From Bifidobacterium callimiconis (GTDB lineage Bacteria; Actinomycetota; Actinomycetes; Actinomycetales; Bifidobacteriaceae), in the NCBI RefSeq assembly GCF_003952005.1, contig NZ_QXGJ01000001.1:248001-312000 (forward strand): 64,000 nucleotides of DNA, read 5' to 3'. Positions within the stretch are counted from its first letter, which is position 1. Every line of letters starts with the position of its first letter. A model generated the notes under the pieces. That model ran no database searches. It was not told the origin of the DNA and saw only the letters and a list, made by a program, of their open reading frames with translations. The position numbers and the translations under genes are program-made. Positions 29,511 to 39,368 of the stretch are shown piece by piece.

Positions 29511-30803
29511 ATGCGCGTCGCGGTGGAGAAGGTCCTGCTCGTATTCATGTCGTTGACATTGATGCCGATGTTCCCCTCCTCGGTGATCGACGACGGGACC
29601 ATGACCGTCGGATTCCTGCTGGCCCTGATATGTTCGGGGTTGGTCGAATGGTGTGGCGGGGTTTCGGCCCATGCATGGATGATCTGCGTGGCATACGTGT
29701 TTGGCGTCTTGGCGTTCCCGCAATGGTGTGTGTTTCTCCCGCTAATCGCCTATGATTCCGCCCGACTCTCTTGGATTTCACGTCGGACCGCCGGCCCTTG
29801 GGAGGCCCGTATGGGGACTGTCGCCGGATGGCTCTGTCTGGCACCCGTATTCATATGGCTGGCGCGATACTGGTACGGAACCGCGTATCACATCGTCGAT
29901 GCCGCGATTCCCCAGGCCTCCGCGGTGATGCCGTTGCTGGCGACGGTCGTATTGCTTGGATTCGCGTTGGGGTCGGTGCGGGCCAAATCCTCGTCATCCC
30001 GCCGGGCTCTTCGTCGTGTACGGGATCGGGCCCGGGAGCGTTCCCGTCATGTCCGGCTTCGTTTATCCGATGTCGAGGAGGAACGGGCGAGGGCGGTGCG
30101 CATGGCCACGCTTGGGGAACGTACCCGCATCGCTCGTGAGATTCATGACAACGTCGGACATGTACTGACTCGTGCGATCATGCAGTCGCAGGCGGGCAAG
30201 GTCGTCGCCGACGCCATGGGCAACGCCGCGGCGGCGGAGGGGTTCACCTCGTTGAACGCCACGCTGAACGACGCCATGACGTTGGTCAGACGCTCCGTGC
30301 ACGATCTTGAGGACAACGGCACCGACTTCGCCGCTCAGATTGCCGATGCCGCGGGATCATTCGACGGGCTGTCACCTGATTTTGCCGTGACGTTGACCAA
30401 CGACATCACGTCCGCTCCCGCGCCGGTGTCCCGTTGTTTCGCCACGACGATCCGCGAGGCGCTGTCCAATGTGATCCGGCATAGCCATGCCCGCACCGCA
30501 ACGGTCATGTTGCGTGATTTTCCTGCCATATGGCAACTGGTGGTATTGGATCCCGGACCGGCACGGAACGACGATTCCTCGTCGGTATCCGAAACCGCGA
30601 TGTCGGACACCGATGAGGGACTTCGCGGAATGGGTTTGGCGGATATCGAGGTACGTGTGCGGGCGTTGGGTGGCACGTCGTTATGCGGGCCATACCGTGA
30701 CGGATGGAGAGTGTTCGTCTCCGTTCCCAAGGCGCCGTGGGTTCGGGACTCCGGCGGACATGAATCCGATCATGAACAGACATCGAGTCCGAAGGAGACG
30801 TGA
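29511..30803 (+). CDS. NarL/DesK-type sensor histidine kinase
   Basis: A 430-aa membrane kinase. The first about 150 residues form five or so hydrophobic segments with no large outside domain, as in intramembrane or envelope-stress sensors. A charged linker of about 40 residues leads to the HisKA_3 dimerisation helix with ERTRIAREIHDNVGH, where His212 is the likely phosphorylation site. The ATPase has NVIRHSHA (N-box) and GLRGMGLADIEVRV (G-box). The ATG at 29511 has AGGGGGG upstream; longer starts run into the divergent promoter. The stop overlaps the regulator's start (TGATG). Confidence 0.9.
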   Translation: MRVAVEKVLLVFMSLTLMPMFPSSVIDDGTMTVGFLLALICSGLVEWCGGVSAHAWMICVAYVFGVLAFPQWCVFLPLIAYDSARLSWISRRTAGPWEARMGTVAGWLCLAPVFIWLARYWYGTAYHIVDAAIPQASAVMPLLATVVLLGFALGSVRAKSSSSRRALRRVRDRARERSRHVRLRLSDVEEERARAVRMATLGERTRIAREIHDNVGHVLTRAIMQSQAGKVVADAMGNAAAAEGFTSLNATLNDAMTLVRRSVHDLEDNGTDFAAQIADAAGSFDGLSPDFAVTLTNDITSAPAPVSRCFATTIREALSNVIRHSHARTATVMLRDFPAIWQLVVLDPGPARNDDSSSVSETAMSDTDEGLRGMGLADIEVRVRALGGTSLCGPYRDGWRVFVSVPKAPWVRDSGGHESDHEQTSSPKET

Positions 30804-31468
30804 TGAAGACGGCAATCGTGGATGATGATCCGATCGTCTGCCAATCGTTGACGACCATACTGACGGCCACGCGAACGGCACAGGTCCTATGGACGGCATG
30901 CAATGGCGACGACGCGATTCTCCAGTACTTCGCAACGCCGGCCAGCCATCCCGATGTGTTGCTGATCGACATACAGATGCCGGGAAAGGACGGGATCACG
31001 ACGGCGCAGGAGATTCTGCGTCGGGATCCGGCGGCACGGATCCTGTTTCTCACCACGTTCTCCGATCAGACGTACATCACCCGTGCCATGGCCTTGGGCG
31101 CCCGGGGATATCTCATCAAGCAGGATGTGGCATCCGTGGGTCCGGCCTTGCAGGCGGTGATGGCGGGGCAGATCGTGTTGGGTGCCGAGGTGCTCGGGAA
31201 GCTGTCGGGAATGGCGCCAGCTCACGATTCCGCCGCTACTCCTGTTCCCGACGATGACGCCGTTGACGCGGCTGCGTTGAACACCCTCACCGACAGGGAA
31301 CGGGAGGTGGCCCGACTCGTCGCCAAAGGGCTTGACAATCGGGACATCGCCGCACGGCTGTTCCTCAGCGAGGGCACGGTACGTAACCGCATCAGCTCCA
31401 TGCTTGACAAACTCGGACTGACCAACCGCACCCAGCTGGCGATCCTGTGGATCAATACGCATCGATGA
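30803..31468 (+). CDS. NarL/LuxR-family response regulator
   Basis: A 221-aa regulator. The receiver has the acidic Asp7-Asp8-Asp9 cluster (AIVDDDP), phosphoacceptor Asp56 in LLIDIQMPG, and Lys in GYLIKQD (about 103). The LuxR-type helix-turn-helix is LTDREREVARLVAKGL to GTVRNRISSMLDKLGL (about residues 155-210). It is translationally coupled to the kinase. Because the pair is divergent from the ABC-2 exporter, that exporter is its probable target. Confidence 0.94.
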   Translation: MKTAIVDDDPIVCQSLTTILTATRTAQVLWTACNGDDAILQYFATPASHPDVLLIDIQMPGKDGITTAQEILRRDPAARILFLTTFSDQTYITRAMALGARGYLIKQDVASVGPALQAVMAGQIVLGAEVLGKLSGMAPAHDSAATPVPDDDAVDAAALNTLTDREREVARLVAKGLDNRDIAARLFLSEGTVRNRISSMLDKLGLTNRTQLAILWINTHR

Positions 31469-31655
31469 CCGCTTTCCCTTCTCGTTTGCCATGTATGGAA
31501 TCATCTGGCAACAATCACCCTTTCATGAACGCGAGCCGATAAGATCGCCAGTACAGGCCGAAGGCGGCCTGCCGCGGCCCTTCCGTTTGCAGGCTTGCAC
31601 GGCGCTCGATGCAGAGCGGGGCCCCGATCCGTATCAACGACGAAAGGATCAATCG

Positions 31656-32597
31656 ATGGATATCAGGAACGTAGTCGTGGCCGGTGGTGGCGTGCTCGGC
31701 AGCCAGATCGCCTTCCAGATCGCGTATAAGGGATTCCACGTGACCGTGTGGCTGCGCAGCGAGGGGTCGATCGGCCGCGCGAAGCCGAAGTTCGAACGAC
31801 TCAGGGGCATCTATCTGAACACGCTCGAGGCAATGAAGACGAACCCGGCGGCCTACTGCCGCGGACTTGCTCCCTCCCCCGATCTGTCCGCAGAACAGAT
31901 CGACGAGCTCAAGGCAAACGTTGAACGGGCATTCGACGGCATCGTGTACACCACGTCCTATGAGGAGGCGGCCAAGGACGCCGATCTGGTGATCGAGTCG
32001 ATCGCCGAGAATCCGCAGGACAAGATCGCCTTCTACACGGAGCTCGCCAAGCATCTACCGGAACATACGATCGTCGCGACGAACTCCTCCACCATGCTGC
32101 CCAGCGCGTTCGCCGAATACACGGGACGTCCGGAGAAGTATCTCGCGCTGCACTTCGCCAACGAGATCTGGCGCAACAACACGGCCGAGATCATGGGACA
32201 CCCCGGCACCGGTGCGGAGGCGTACGACGAAACGGTCGCATTCGCCGAGGCGATCGGCATGATCCCGCTCAAGCTCAGGAAGGAGCAGCCCGGCTACATT
32301 CTCAACAGCATGCTGGTGCCGTTCCTCAGCGCGGCCGAGGCACTGCTCGCCACCGACGTGGCCGATGTGGAGACGATCGACAAGACATGGATGCTCGCCA
32401 CCGGAGCCCCGCTCGGCCCGTTCCGGATCCTCGACATCGTGGGCCTGACCACGGCGTACAACATCGGCTCCATGGATCCTCGTTCCAAGGATCCGAACAC
32501 GCCGCAGGGCAAGATCGCCGCCATGCTCAAGCAGTACATCGACGAGGGCAAGACCGGCATCAACGCCGGCGAGGGCTTCTATAAGTACGGCAAGTGA
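31656..32597 (+). CDS. 3-hydroxyacyl-CoA dehydrogenase family protein
   Basis: A 313-aa protein. The N-terminal Rossmann fold has VVVAGGGVLGSQIAFQIAYKG (GxGxxG, about residues 6-16). The TNSSTMLPSAFAEYTGRPEKYLALHFAN region (family landmark) includes the Ser/His of the active site, and the C-terminal domain has GYILNSMLVPFLSAAEALL. This is an NAD-dependent dehydrogenase of the HCDH family. No other beta-oxidation gene is nearby, so the natural substrate is uncertain (hydroxybutyryl-CoA, gulonate or another hydroxy acid). The start has AAAGGA upstream; the longer reading frame before it is not protein-like. Confidence 0.85.
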   Translation: MDIRNVVVAGGGVLGSQIAFQIAYKGFHVTVWLRSEGSIGRAKPKFERLRGIYLNTLEAMKTNPAAYCRGLAPSPDLSAEQIDELKANVERAFDGIVYTTSYEEAAKDADLVIESIAENPQDKIAFYTELAKHLPEHTIVATNSSTMLPSAFAEYTGRPEKYLALHFANEIWRNNTAEIMGHPGTGAEAYDETVAFAEAIGMIPLKLRKEQPGYILNSMLVPFLSAAEALLATDVADVETIDKTWMLATGAPLGPFRILDIVGLTTAYNIGSMDPRSKDPNTPQGKIAAMLKQYIDEGKTGINAGEGFYKYGK

Positions 32598-32602
32598 TGG
32601 TG

Positions 32603-32817
32603 TGACTGAGGGAGGGTGTTTGATCCCTCCCTCAGTCATGCTTCGCGTGCCAGCTCCCTCCCATGGAGGGAGCATGAAAGAGGCGGGGTGTTCTCCCTCC
32701 GAGGGAGGGAGATGTCATGACGCACGTCATGACAGAGGGAGGGATCAGACGCCTTATTGCCCCGCAATCCCTCCCTCAGACCGCCTACGGCGGCCAGCTC
32801 CCTCCCGTGGAGGGAGC
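32603..32817. repeat. Cluster of palindromic intergenic repeats
   Basis: A dense set of inverted repeats. There is a 14-bp hairpin directly after the dehydrogenase (32603-32616 with 32625-32638). Two copies of a module follow: ATCCCTCCCTCAG, a 17-bp variable spacer, then GCTCCCTCC-N3-GGAGGGAGC (32623-32673 and 32767-32817). Between the copies are CTCCCTCC/GAGGGAGG and a doubled GTCATGAC (32714-32733). A third copy of the module is at 47214-47260. This is an interspersed repeat family; the first hairpin may double as a terminator. Confidence 0.85.
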
Positions 32818-32831
32818 ACGTTAGTGTTGGC

Positions 32832-34313
32832 CTACTTGTGGTACAGGCTCACGCGTTCGTACTTCGGTTCGCAGCACACATTGATGCCGAGCTTGCGGTA
32901 CAGCGCCTCATCGGCCGCGGAGATGATGACGGAGAAGAACGCGTCGCAGCCGCGCAGCAGCTCGAGTCCGTCGATCACCTGTGCCGCGGTGGAGCTCTGT
33001 GCGCTGGTAATCGACAGCGCGATCAGGGTCTCGTCGGAATGCAGGCGGCGGTTCATGCTGTGCAGGTGCTCGGTCTTGAGACGGCAGATCGGCTCAATGG
33101 CCGCCTCATCGATCACACGCACCGCACCATCCACGCCGGTCACGGCCTTCAATGCGTTCATCAGCAGCGCGCTGGCCGCACCCAGCAGATCGCCGGTCCG
33201 TCCGGTGATCACACGACCGTCAGGTAGCACCATGGCGCCGGCCGGGGCTCCTGTCTCCCGTTCGCGATTCAGCGCGGCGGCGCGCGCGGGAGACAGATTC
33301 TCGTTCACGCCGGCCTTCTTCATGATGGAACGCAGACGTTCCACCTGTTCCTCACCTGTGCCGGTGCGCTTGACATTGACGACTGCGGTGAAGTATCGAC
33401 GGACGATCTCCATGTTGGCAGCTTCACGGCATGCCTCGTCGTCCGAGATCGCGCATCCGGCCATGTTGACGCCCATGTCCGTGGGGCTCTGATACGGGCT
33501 TTCGCCCAGAATGCGTTCCATCATGGCCTTGAGTACGGGGAAGGCCTCGACGTCACGATTGTAGTTGACCGTGGTCTTGCCATACGCCTCAAGGTGGAAG
33601 GGATCGATGATGTTGGCGTCGTCAAGGTCAACGGTCGCGGCCTCGTAGGCGATGTTCACCGGATGGTTCAGCGGCAGGTTCCAGATGGGGAACGTCTCGT
33701 ATTTGGCGTATCCGGCGGAGATGCCGCGCTGGTGCTCATGGTACAGCTGCGACAGGCAGGTGGCGAGCTTGCCGGAACCGGGGCCGGGCGCGGTGACCAC
33801 GACGAGCGGACGGCTGGTGACGATGTAGTCGTTACGGCCATAGCCCTGGTCGGATACGATGTTCTCGATGTCGTGCGGGTATCCGGCGATCGGATAGTGC
33901 AGATAGCAGGTGATACCCAGCTGCTCCAGACGATGACGGTAGGCGTCCGCGGCCGGCTGGCCGGCATACTGGGTGAGCACGACCGATCCGACGAGGAAGC
34001 CGTGATCGCGGAACACGTCGATCAGTCGCAGCACGTCCTCGTCATAGGTGATGCCGAGATCGCCGCGCACCTTGGCCTTTTCGATATGGTTGGCATTGAC
34101 GGCGATGACGATCTCCACGTCGTCGGACAGACTCTGCAGCATGCGGAACTTGGTATCGGGCTCGAAGCCCGGCAGCACTCGCGACGCGTGATAGTCGTCG
34201 AACAGTTTGCCACCGAATTCCAGATACAGTTTGCCGCCGAACTGCGCGATGCGCTTCCTGATGTTGGCGGCCTGCAGCTCGATGTATTTGTCGTTGTCAA
34301 ATCCCTGTCGCAT
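32832..34313 (-). CDS. DUF1846 (UPF0371) family protein
   Basis: A 493-aa cytoplasmic protein beginning MRQGFDNDKYIELQ, the standard start of DUF1846 proteins. Conserved segments seen include FGGKLFDDYHASRVLPGF, VVVTAPGPGSGKLATCLSQLYH (a P-loop-like glycine stretch, about residues 170-191) and SPTDMGVNMAGCAI. A structure-based role in nucleotide binding has been suggested for the family, but no reaction is established. The ATG at 34313 is chosen over an upstream in-frame ATG because homologous proteins start with this sequence. Confidence 0.88.
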   Translation of the reverse strand: MRQGFDNDKYIELQAANIRKRIAQFGGKLYLEFGGKLFDDYHASRVLPGFEPDTKFRMLQSLSDDVEIVIAVNANHIEKAKVRGDLGITYDEDVLRLIDVFRDHGFLVGSVVLTQYAGQPAADAYRHRLEQLGITCYLHYPIAGYPHDIENIVSDQGYGRNDYIVTSRPLVVVTAPGPGSGKLATCLSQLYHEHQRGISAGYAKYETFPIWNLPLNHPVNIAYEAATVDLDDANIIDPFHLEAYGKTTVNYNRDVEAFPVLKAMMERILGESPYQSPTDMGVNMAGCAISDDEACREAANMEIVRRYFTAVVNVKRTGTGEEQVERLRSIMKKAGVNENLSPARAAALNRERETGAPAGAMVLPDGRVITGRTGDLLGAASALLMNALKAVTGVDGAVRVIDEAAIEPICRLKTEHLHSMNRRLHSDETLIALSITSAQSSTAAQVIDGLELLRGCDAFFSVIISAADEALYRKLGINVCCEPKYERVSLYHK

Positions 34314-34424
34314 GTGGCGGGAATCCCTTCTCGAACGGCGGTGCAAATGAAAGCATTATAGGGACAGCCCGGAACTACGCGCGATCATACGACACGCCAG
34401 TGCTCTTTGGAGGATCGGGACAAC

Positions 34425-34457
34425 AAAAAGGGCCACGGCATGGATGCCGCGACCCTT
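34425..34457 (-). terminator. Terminator of pta
   Basis: On the minus strand an interrupted stem (AAGGG with CCCTT, and CGGCAT with ATGCCG, two-base loop) is followed by TTTTTGTT, about 50 bp after the pta stop. Confidence 0.8.
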
Positions 34458-34506
34458 CAACGTCAATTCGAAAACGACGTTAGATCAATGTCGCTGAAGG
34501 CCAGCC

Positions 34507-36183
34507 TCACTGGGCGGTGACGGCAGTCAGCGCCACGGTGTTGATGATGTCCTCGACGTTGGCGCCGCGGGACAGATCGTTCACCGGCTTGTTGAGGCCC
34601 TGCAGCACCGGGCCAATGGCCAGAGCGCCGGAGGAGCGCTGCACGGCCTTGTAGCCGATGTTGCCGGCGCACAGGTCCGGGAACACGAACACGTTGACGT
34701 GGCCGGCCACGTCGTTGCCCTTGGCCTTGGTGGCGGCCACGACCGGGGACCAAGCGGCGTCGAACTGGATGGAGCCGACGACGGCCAGCTCCGGATCCTT
34801 CTGCTTGACGATGGAGGTTGCCTCCTCGACCAGATCCACGTCCGGGCCCTTGCCGGAGCCGAGGGTGGAGTAGGACAGCATGCCGACCTTGGGCTCGATG
34901 CCGAAGGCCTTGGCAGTCTCGGCGGACTGCAGGGCGATCTCGGCAAGCTGCTCGGCGTTCGGGTTGAGGTTGATGGCGCAGTCGGCGAACACGGCCACGT
35001 GATCCTTGAAGCACATCAGGAAGGCGCCAGAGACGAGCTTCTGGCCGGGCTTGGTCTTGATGACCTGCAGGGCCGGACGCACGGTGTTGGCGGTGGAGTT
35101 GATGGAGCCGGAGACCAGACCATCGGCCTTGCCCAGCACCACGAGCATGGTGCCGAAGTAGCTGGCGTCGGTCAGCTGCTTGCGGGCCTGCTCCGGGGTC
35201 ATGCCCTTCTTGGCGCGAAGCTCGCACAGCTTCTCGACCATCGGGGCCAGCACTTCCTCATCGTTCATGGACTGGAAGGAGGCCTTCTCGAGGGAGTTGA
35301 GACCGAGCTCCTTGGCGCGCGCCAGGATCTGGTCCTTCTCACCGACGATGATCAGGTTGACGATGTCACGCTCGAGCAGGTAGTCGGCGGCCTTGATGAT
35401 GCGGTCCTCTTCGCCTTCGGGCAGGACGATCGTCTTCTTGGCGGCCTTGGCCTTGTTCAGCAGGTCGGACTGGAAGGCGTACGGCGTGGTGGGCTGGGCG
35501 AAGTCCTGGTTGAGGGCGGCGAGGATCTGCGCGGCCGGGACGTGGGCTTCGAAGTCGGCGAGGGCGGCCTTGGCCTCCTCCTCGGTGCCGCAGTCGTGGG
35601 CCGGAACGGTCCACACCGGGGCGGCGAAGTCGGCGAGGGCCTCCTTGACGGCCGGAGCCTTCTCGTCGTCGCAACCGGTCAGGAACACGCCGGCGACGGT
35701 CTGGCCGGCGTCCTTGACGCTCTTGGCGCAGGCTTCGACGGTGGCCTTGGCCTGCTTGGCGTCACGCTCCAGGGCGCACACGGCGAGGAACACGGGAGCC
35801 TTGAGATCAGCGGCCACGGCGGCGTTGAAGTCGAAGGCGGCGGGGTCGAAGACGCTGCTCTTGTCGGTGCCGACCACCACGACGGCCTCAGGATCCACGG
35901 CGGTCACGGCGGCGGAGTACGCGCGCACGATATCGCCACGGGCGCCTTCCTTGTCTTCACGGGCGGCACAGGGGCACACGCCAACGGCCTGCTCGCGGGA
36001 CTGGCCGGCATTGGCGGCTCCCAGAAGCACGTCGGTGAAGGTTTCCTTCTTGCAGGCGGCCGGACGGAACACACCGGTCTTGTACTGTCCTGCGAGAGCA
36101 GAAACGACACCGTAGGCGACGACATTGCGGCCATTGGCGGCTTCGGGGCTGGCGATATACACACTGGTAAGACTCACGGTCAT
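34507..36183 (-). CDS. pta: Phosphate acetyltransferase
   Basis: A 558-aa enzyme that interconverts acetyl-CoA and acetyl-phosphate. The C-terminal about 325 residues are the PTA catalytic domain (KKTIVLPEGEEDRIIKA; LVSGSINSTANTVRPALQVI; GPDVDLVEEATSIVK). The N-terminal about 215 residues are a nucleotide-binding-like regulatory domain starting VYIASPEAANGRNVVAYG, as in long actinobacterial Pta but shorter than the 714-aa E. coli form. It lies downstream of xfp on the same strand, with a terminator between. Acetyl-phosphate from Xfp is its natural link to acetyl-CoA. Confidence 0.96.
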   Translation of the reverse strand: MTVSLTSVYIASPEAANGRNVVAYGVVSALAGQYKTGVFRPAACKKETFTDVLLGAANAGQSREQAVGVCPCAAREDKEGARGDIVRAYSAAVTAVDPEAVVVVGTDKSSVFDPAAFDFNAAVAADLKAPVFLAVCALERDAKQAKATVEACAKSVKDAGQTVAGVFLTGCDDEKAPAVKEALADFAAPVWTVPAHDCGTEEEAKAALADFEAHVPAAQILAALNQDFAQPTTPYAFQSDLLNKAKAAKKTIVLPEGEEDRIIKAADYLLERDIVNLIIVGEKDQILARAKELGLNSLEKASFQSMNDEEVLAPMVEKLCELRAKKGMTPEQARKQLTDASYFGTMLVVLGKADGLVSGSINSTANTVRPALQVIKTKPGQKLVSGAFLMCFKDHVAVFADCAINLNPNAEQLAEIALQSAETAKAFGIEPKVGMLSYSTLGSGKGPDVDLVEEATSIVKQKDPELAVVGSIQFDAAWSPVVAATKAKGNDVAGHVNVFVFPDLCAGNIGYKAVQRSSGALAIGPVLQGLNKPVNDLSRGANVEDIINTVALTAVTAQ

Positions 36184-36348
36184 ACACTCCTTCGCGAATG
36201 GTCAGTCCATTACTGGACTGAGGTGCGGCAACACTGCATTGCAACCTCGTCCATTGTAAGTGTGTGAGCGCCTCTCATTGCCGGTTGTTGTCGATTGTTG
36301 TCGTGGTTTGCATCGGCGGTTCGGGAATTGGGATTCACCTGATACAAG

Positions 36349-36383
36349 AAAACCCCTACAACCATCTAGGCTGTAGGGGTTTT
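36349..36383 (-). terminator. Terminator of xfp
   Basis: A 12-bp perfect stem (AAAACCCCTACA, 36349-36360, with TGTAGGGGTTTT, 36372-36383) ends in T's on either strand. It lies between the xfp stop and the pta promoter region. Confidence 0.9.
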
Positions 36384-36430
36384 CTACGATTCGCTAGCGA
36401 ATCAGACCGTTACCGGTAATGTGACGAATC

Positions 36431-38908
36431 TCACTCGTTGTCGCCAGCGGTGGCGGCGGTGGCGGAGACGGCACCCGGCAGCTCGGTCTTGACGCCCGGC
36501 CACACCCAGTCGGTGTAATCCGGGTGATCGTAGCCGTTGTCGACGGCGAACTGGAAGGCCTCGAGGCGGAAGTCCTCGAGCTTCTTGATCTCGTCGGCGT
36601 ACTTGTCGGCGTCGACCATGCGCAGGGCCTCAGCGGTCAGCTCGTAGCGGTCGATGTTGTTCACGCGCACCATGTCGAACGGCGTGGTGGTGGAACCCTG
36701 CTCCTCGTAGCCGTGGACGTTGAAGTTGTCGTGGTTCGGGCGATCGTAGATCAGACCACGCACGTCGTGGGCGTAGGAGTGGTAGGCGAACAGGACCGGC
36801 TTGTCGGCGGTGAAGAGGTCAGCGAACTCCTCATCGGTCAGGGCCTCGTCGTTGTCCTTGGCGGACTGGAGCTTGACCAGATCCACCACGTTGACGACCT
36901 TGAACTTCACGCCAAGCTTGTTCAGCTTGTCGGCAGCGGCCATGAGCTCCTGGGTCGGAACGTCACCGGCGGAGGCCAGGACGACCTCGACCTCGTCGTT
37001 GGAGTGAACGTTGGAAGCCCACTCCCACTCGGCGGCACCCTTCTCGAGCTCGGCACGAGCCTCGTCCAGGGTCTGCCAGGTGGCGGCCGGCTGCTTACCG
37101 GCGATGATCGCGTTGATCATGTTGGTGGACTTGTAGACCTTCTCACCAACGGCCAGCAGCATGTTGGCATCGGCAGCGAAGTAGATGCCGATCACGTGGT
37201 CGTTGTTGTAGCACTTGTTCAGCAGCACGGAGGTCACACCCGGATCCTGGTGCGAGAAGCCGTTGTGATCCTGACGCCACACGTGAGAGGTGACGAGCAG
37301 GTTCATGGAGGAGATCGGCTTGCGCCACGGGATCTCACGCACGGTGGCCTCGAGCCACTTGGCGTGCTGGTTCAGCATGGAGTCGATCACGTGCACGAAG
37401 GACTCGTAGGAGCTCCAGATGCCGTGACGGCCGGTGAGCAGGTAGGCCTCGAGGAAGCCTTCCATCTGGTGCTCGGACAGCTGCTCCACAACCTGACCGG
37501 TGACGTTCATGTGCTCGTCGACCAGGTCGGACAGGTAGCCGGCATCCCACTGCTTGTTGGTGACCTCGTAGGAGGCCTGCAGACGGTTGGAAGCGGTCTC
37601 ATCCGGTCCGAAGATGCGGAAGGAATCCGGGTTCAGCTTGATGACGTCGCGGGTGTAGACACCGAGACGACGGGTGGCCTCGAGCTGGCCCCAGCCGTGG
37701 CCGAACTCCTTGACTTCCTTGACCTCATAGTCGTCGAGGTTCGGGAGCTTCAGGTCTTCGCGGATGCGACCACCGTTGGCGTTCGGGTTCTGGCCGATGC
37801 GCAGCTCACCCTGCGGCATGAACTTGGTGACCTCGGGACGGATGGCGCCGTTCTCGTCGAACAGCTCCTCCGGCTTGTAGGACTCGAGCCAGTGCTTGAG
37901 GACGTTGAAGTGCTCCTCGGTATCGCGGGCGGAAGCCAGCGGCACCTGGTGGGAGCGCCAGGAACCCTCGGTCTTCTTGCCGTCGATGAACTTCGGGCAG
38001 GTCCAGCCCTTCGGGGTGCGGAAGATGATCATCGGGTAGAACGGACGGTGCTTGTCGTCGGTCTGAGCGGCAGCCTTGATGTCGCAGATCTCGTCGAAGA
38101 CGGTCTCGAACAGCTCGGCGAAGCGACGGTGGATCGACAGGTGATCCTCATCGTCGAAGCCAGCGACGAACTCGTAGGGCTCGTAACCCATGCCGTGGAA
38201 GAACTCGTGGAGCTCTTCGTCGGAGATGCGGGACAGGATGGTCGGGTTGGCGATCTTGTAGCCGTTGAGGTGCAGGATCGGCAGCACGATACCGTCGGTG
38301 CGCGGGTTCACGAGCTTGTTGGACTGCCAACCGGTGGCCAGCGGGCCGGTCTCGGCCTCACCGTCGCCGACGATGGCCGGCACGAACAGGCTCGGGTTGT
38401 TCATCACGGCGCCGTAGGCGTGGGACAGGGCGTAACCCAGCTCGCCACCCTCGTGGATGGAGCCCGGGGTCTCCGGAGCGTAGTGGGAGGGGATGCCGCC
38501 CGGGTAGGAGAACTGGCGGAAGAACTTCTGCAGGCCAGCCTCGTCCTTGGTGATGTTCGGGAAGTACTCAGTGTAGGTACCGTCGACGTAGGACTGAGAG
38601 GTACCAGCGGGGCCGCCGTGGCCCGGTCCCATGATGATCACGGTGTTCTGCTGGTGGTCAGCGATAAGACGGTTGATGTGGCCGATGAGGAAGTTCAGGC
38701 CAGGGGTGGTGCCCCAGTGTCCGACCAGGCGGTGCTTCACATCCTCACGGGTGAAGGGCTCCTTCATCAGCGGGTTGCTGCGGAGGTAGATCTGACCGAT
38801 GGAGAGGTAGTTGGTGACGCGCCAGTACTTGTCGACGGCCTCGAGGGTTTCGTCGGAGATCGGAGCGTTCAGCTTCTTCCAAGGGGTGCCAATAACAGGA
38901 CTCGTCAT
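36431..38908 (-). CDS. xfp: Xylulose-5-phosphate/fructose-6-phosphate phosphoketolase
   Basis: An 825-aa thiamine-diphosphate enzyme and the key step of the bifid shunt. It splits F6P or X5P with phosphate into acetyl-phosphate and E4P or G3P. Landmarks are [12 protein letters not shown] (about residues 68-79), [11 protein letters not shown], the ThDP/Mg motif [18 protein letters not shown] (about 182-199) and the C-terminal [15 protein letters not shown]. Length equals that of characterised bifidobacterial enzymes. The AGGAG site before the ATG, a consensus-like promoter and highly biased codons indicate strong expression. Confidence 0.98.
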   Translation of the reverse strand: MTSPVIGTPWKKLNAPISDETLEAVDKYWRVTNYLSIGQIYLRSNPLMKEPFTREDVKHRLVGHWGTTPGLNFLIGHINRLIADHQQNTVIIMGPGHGGPAGTSQSYVDGTYTEYFPNITKDEAGLQKFFRQFSYPGGIPSHYAPETPGSIHEGGELGYALSHAYGAVMNNPSLFVPAIVGDGEAETGPLATGWQSNKLVNPRTDGIVLPILHLNGYKIANPTILSRISDEELHEFFHGMGYEPYEFVAGFDDEDHLSIHRRFAELFETVFDEICDIKAAAQTDDKHRPFYPMIIFRTPKGWTCPKFIDGKKTEGSWRSHQVPLASARDTEEHFNVLKHWLESYKPEELFDENGAIRPEVTKFMPQGELRIGQNPNANGGRIREDLKLPNLDDYEVKEVKEFGHGWGQLEATRRLGVYTRDVIKLNPDSFRIFGPDETASNRLQASYEVTNKQWDAGYLSDLVDEHMNVTGQVVEQLSEHQMEGFLEAYLLTGRHGIWSSYESFVHVIDSMLNQHAKWLEATVREIPWRKPISSMNLLVTSHVWRQDHNGFSHQDPGVTSVLLNKCYNNDHVIGIYFAADANMLLAVGEKVYKSTNMINAIIAGKQPAATWQTLDEARAELEKGAAEWEWASNVHSNDEVEVVLASAGDVPTQELMAAADKLNKLGVKFKVVNVVDLVKLQSAKDNDEALTDEEFADLFTADKPVLFAYHSYAHDVRGLIYDRPNHDNFNVHGYEEQGSTTTPFDMVRVNNIDRYELTAEALRMVDADKYADEIKKLEDFRLEAFQFAVDNGYDHPDYTDWVWPGVKTELPGAVSATAATAGDNE

Positions 38909-39368
38909 GTGTACTCCTGTACTTCTGCACTTGATGTGCGATCGGTTATTTCCTCAGGATTGCAATCCCTTGTGTTCCTTGGATTGGAACGTGCAATGAA
39001 CTGCATTTCCTAATCGCCCTTAATGGTAAAGGAACGAGCGGACTTTTGCATAATCGGCCGTCGGACTTTTGTTAAGAAATGTTCGTAAAGTTGTCAAAGA
39101 GGATCGAAACTTGTGCGTTTCTAGGAACGGGCGAAAATGCCGCGCCGGGCCGCTAACTCTTGGGTTTTCGGTTGCCGAGGTTTGCCACAGCATGTGAAAA
39201 TCTATCATGTGAAAATGCGCAAGCGCTGTTGCATCCCAAGGGCGTGTCGTCGTCGATCAAACGAACGACATGCGCATGCGCGTTCGGCAAACGCCCCTAT
39301 GTCGCAATCTTCAGTGATAATCGACACACCGTTTCACGTAATCTTTCTGAACTCCAAGGGAGGCTCGT
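38909..39368. other. 460-bp divergent promoter region between xfp and guaA
   Basis: No credible gene. It carries the xfp promoter on the minus strand and, near its right end, an AAGGGAGG ribosome-binding site for guaA. The middle is AT-richer than the flanking genes, as expected of strong promoter DNA. Confidence 0.6.
39069..39097 (-). promoter_or_regulatory. xfp: Candidate sigma-A promoter of xfp
   Basis: On the minus strand, a perfect -35 TTGACA (39092-39097) is followed after 17 bp by TAACAA (39069-39074). This leaves an untranslated leader of roughly 150 bases before the xfp start. Confidence 0.55.
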
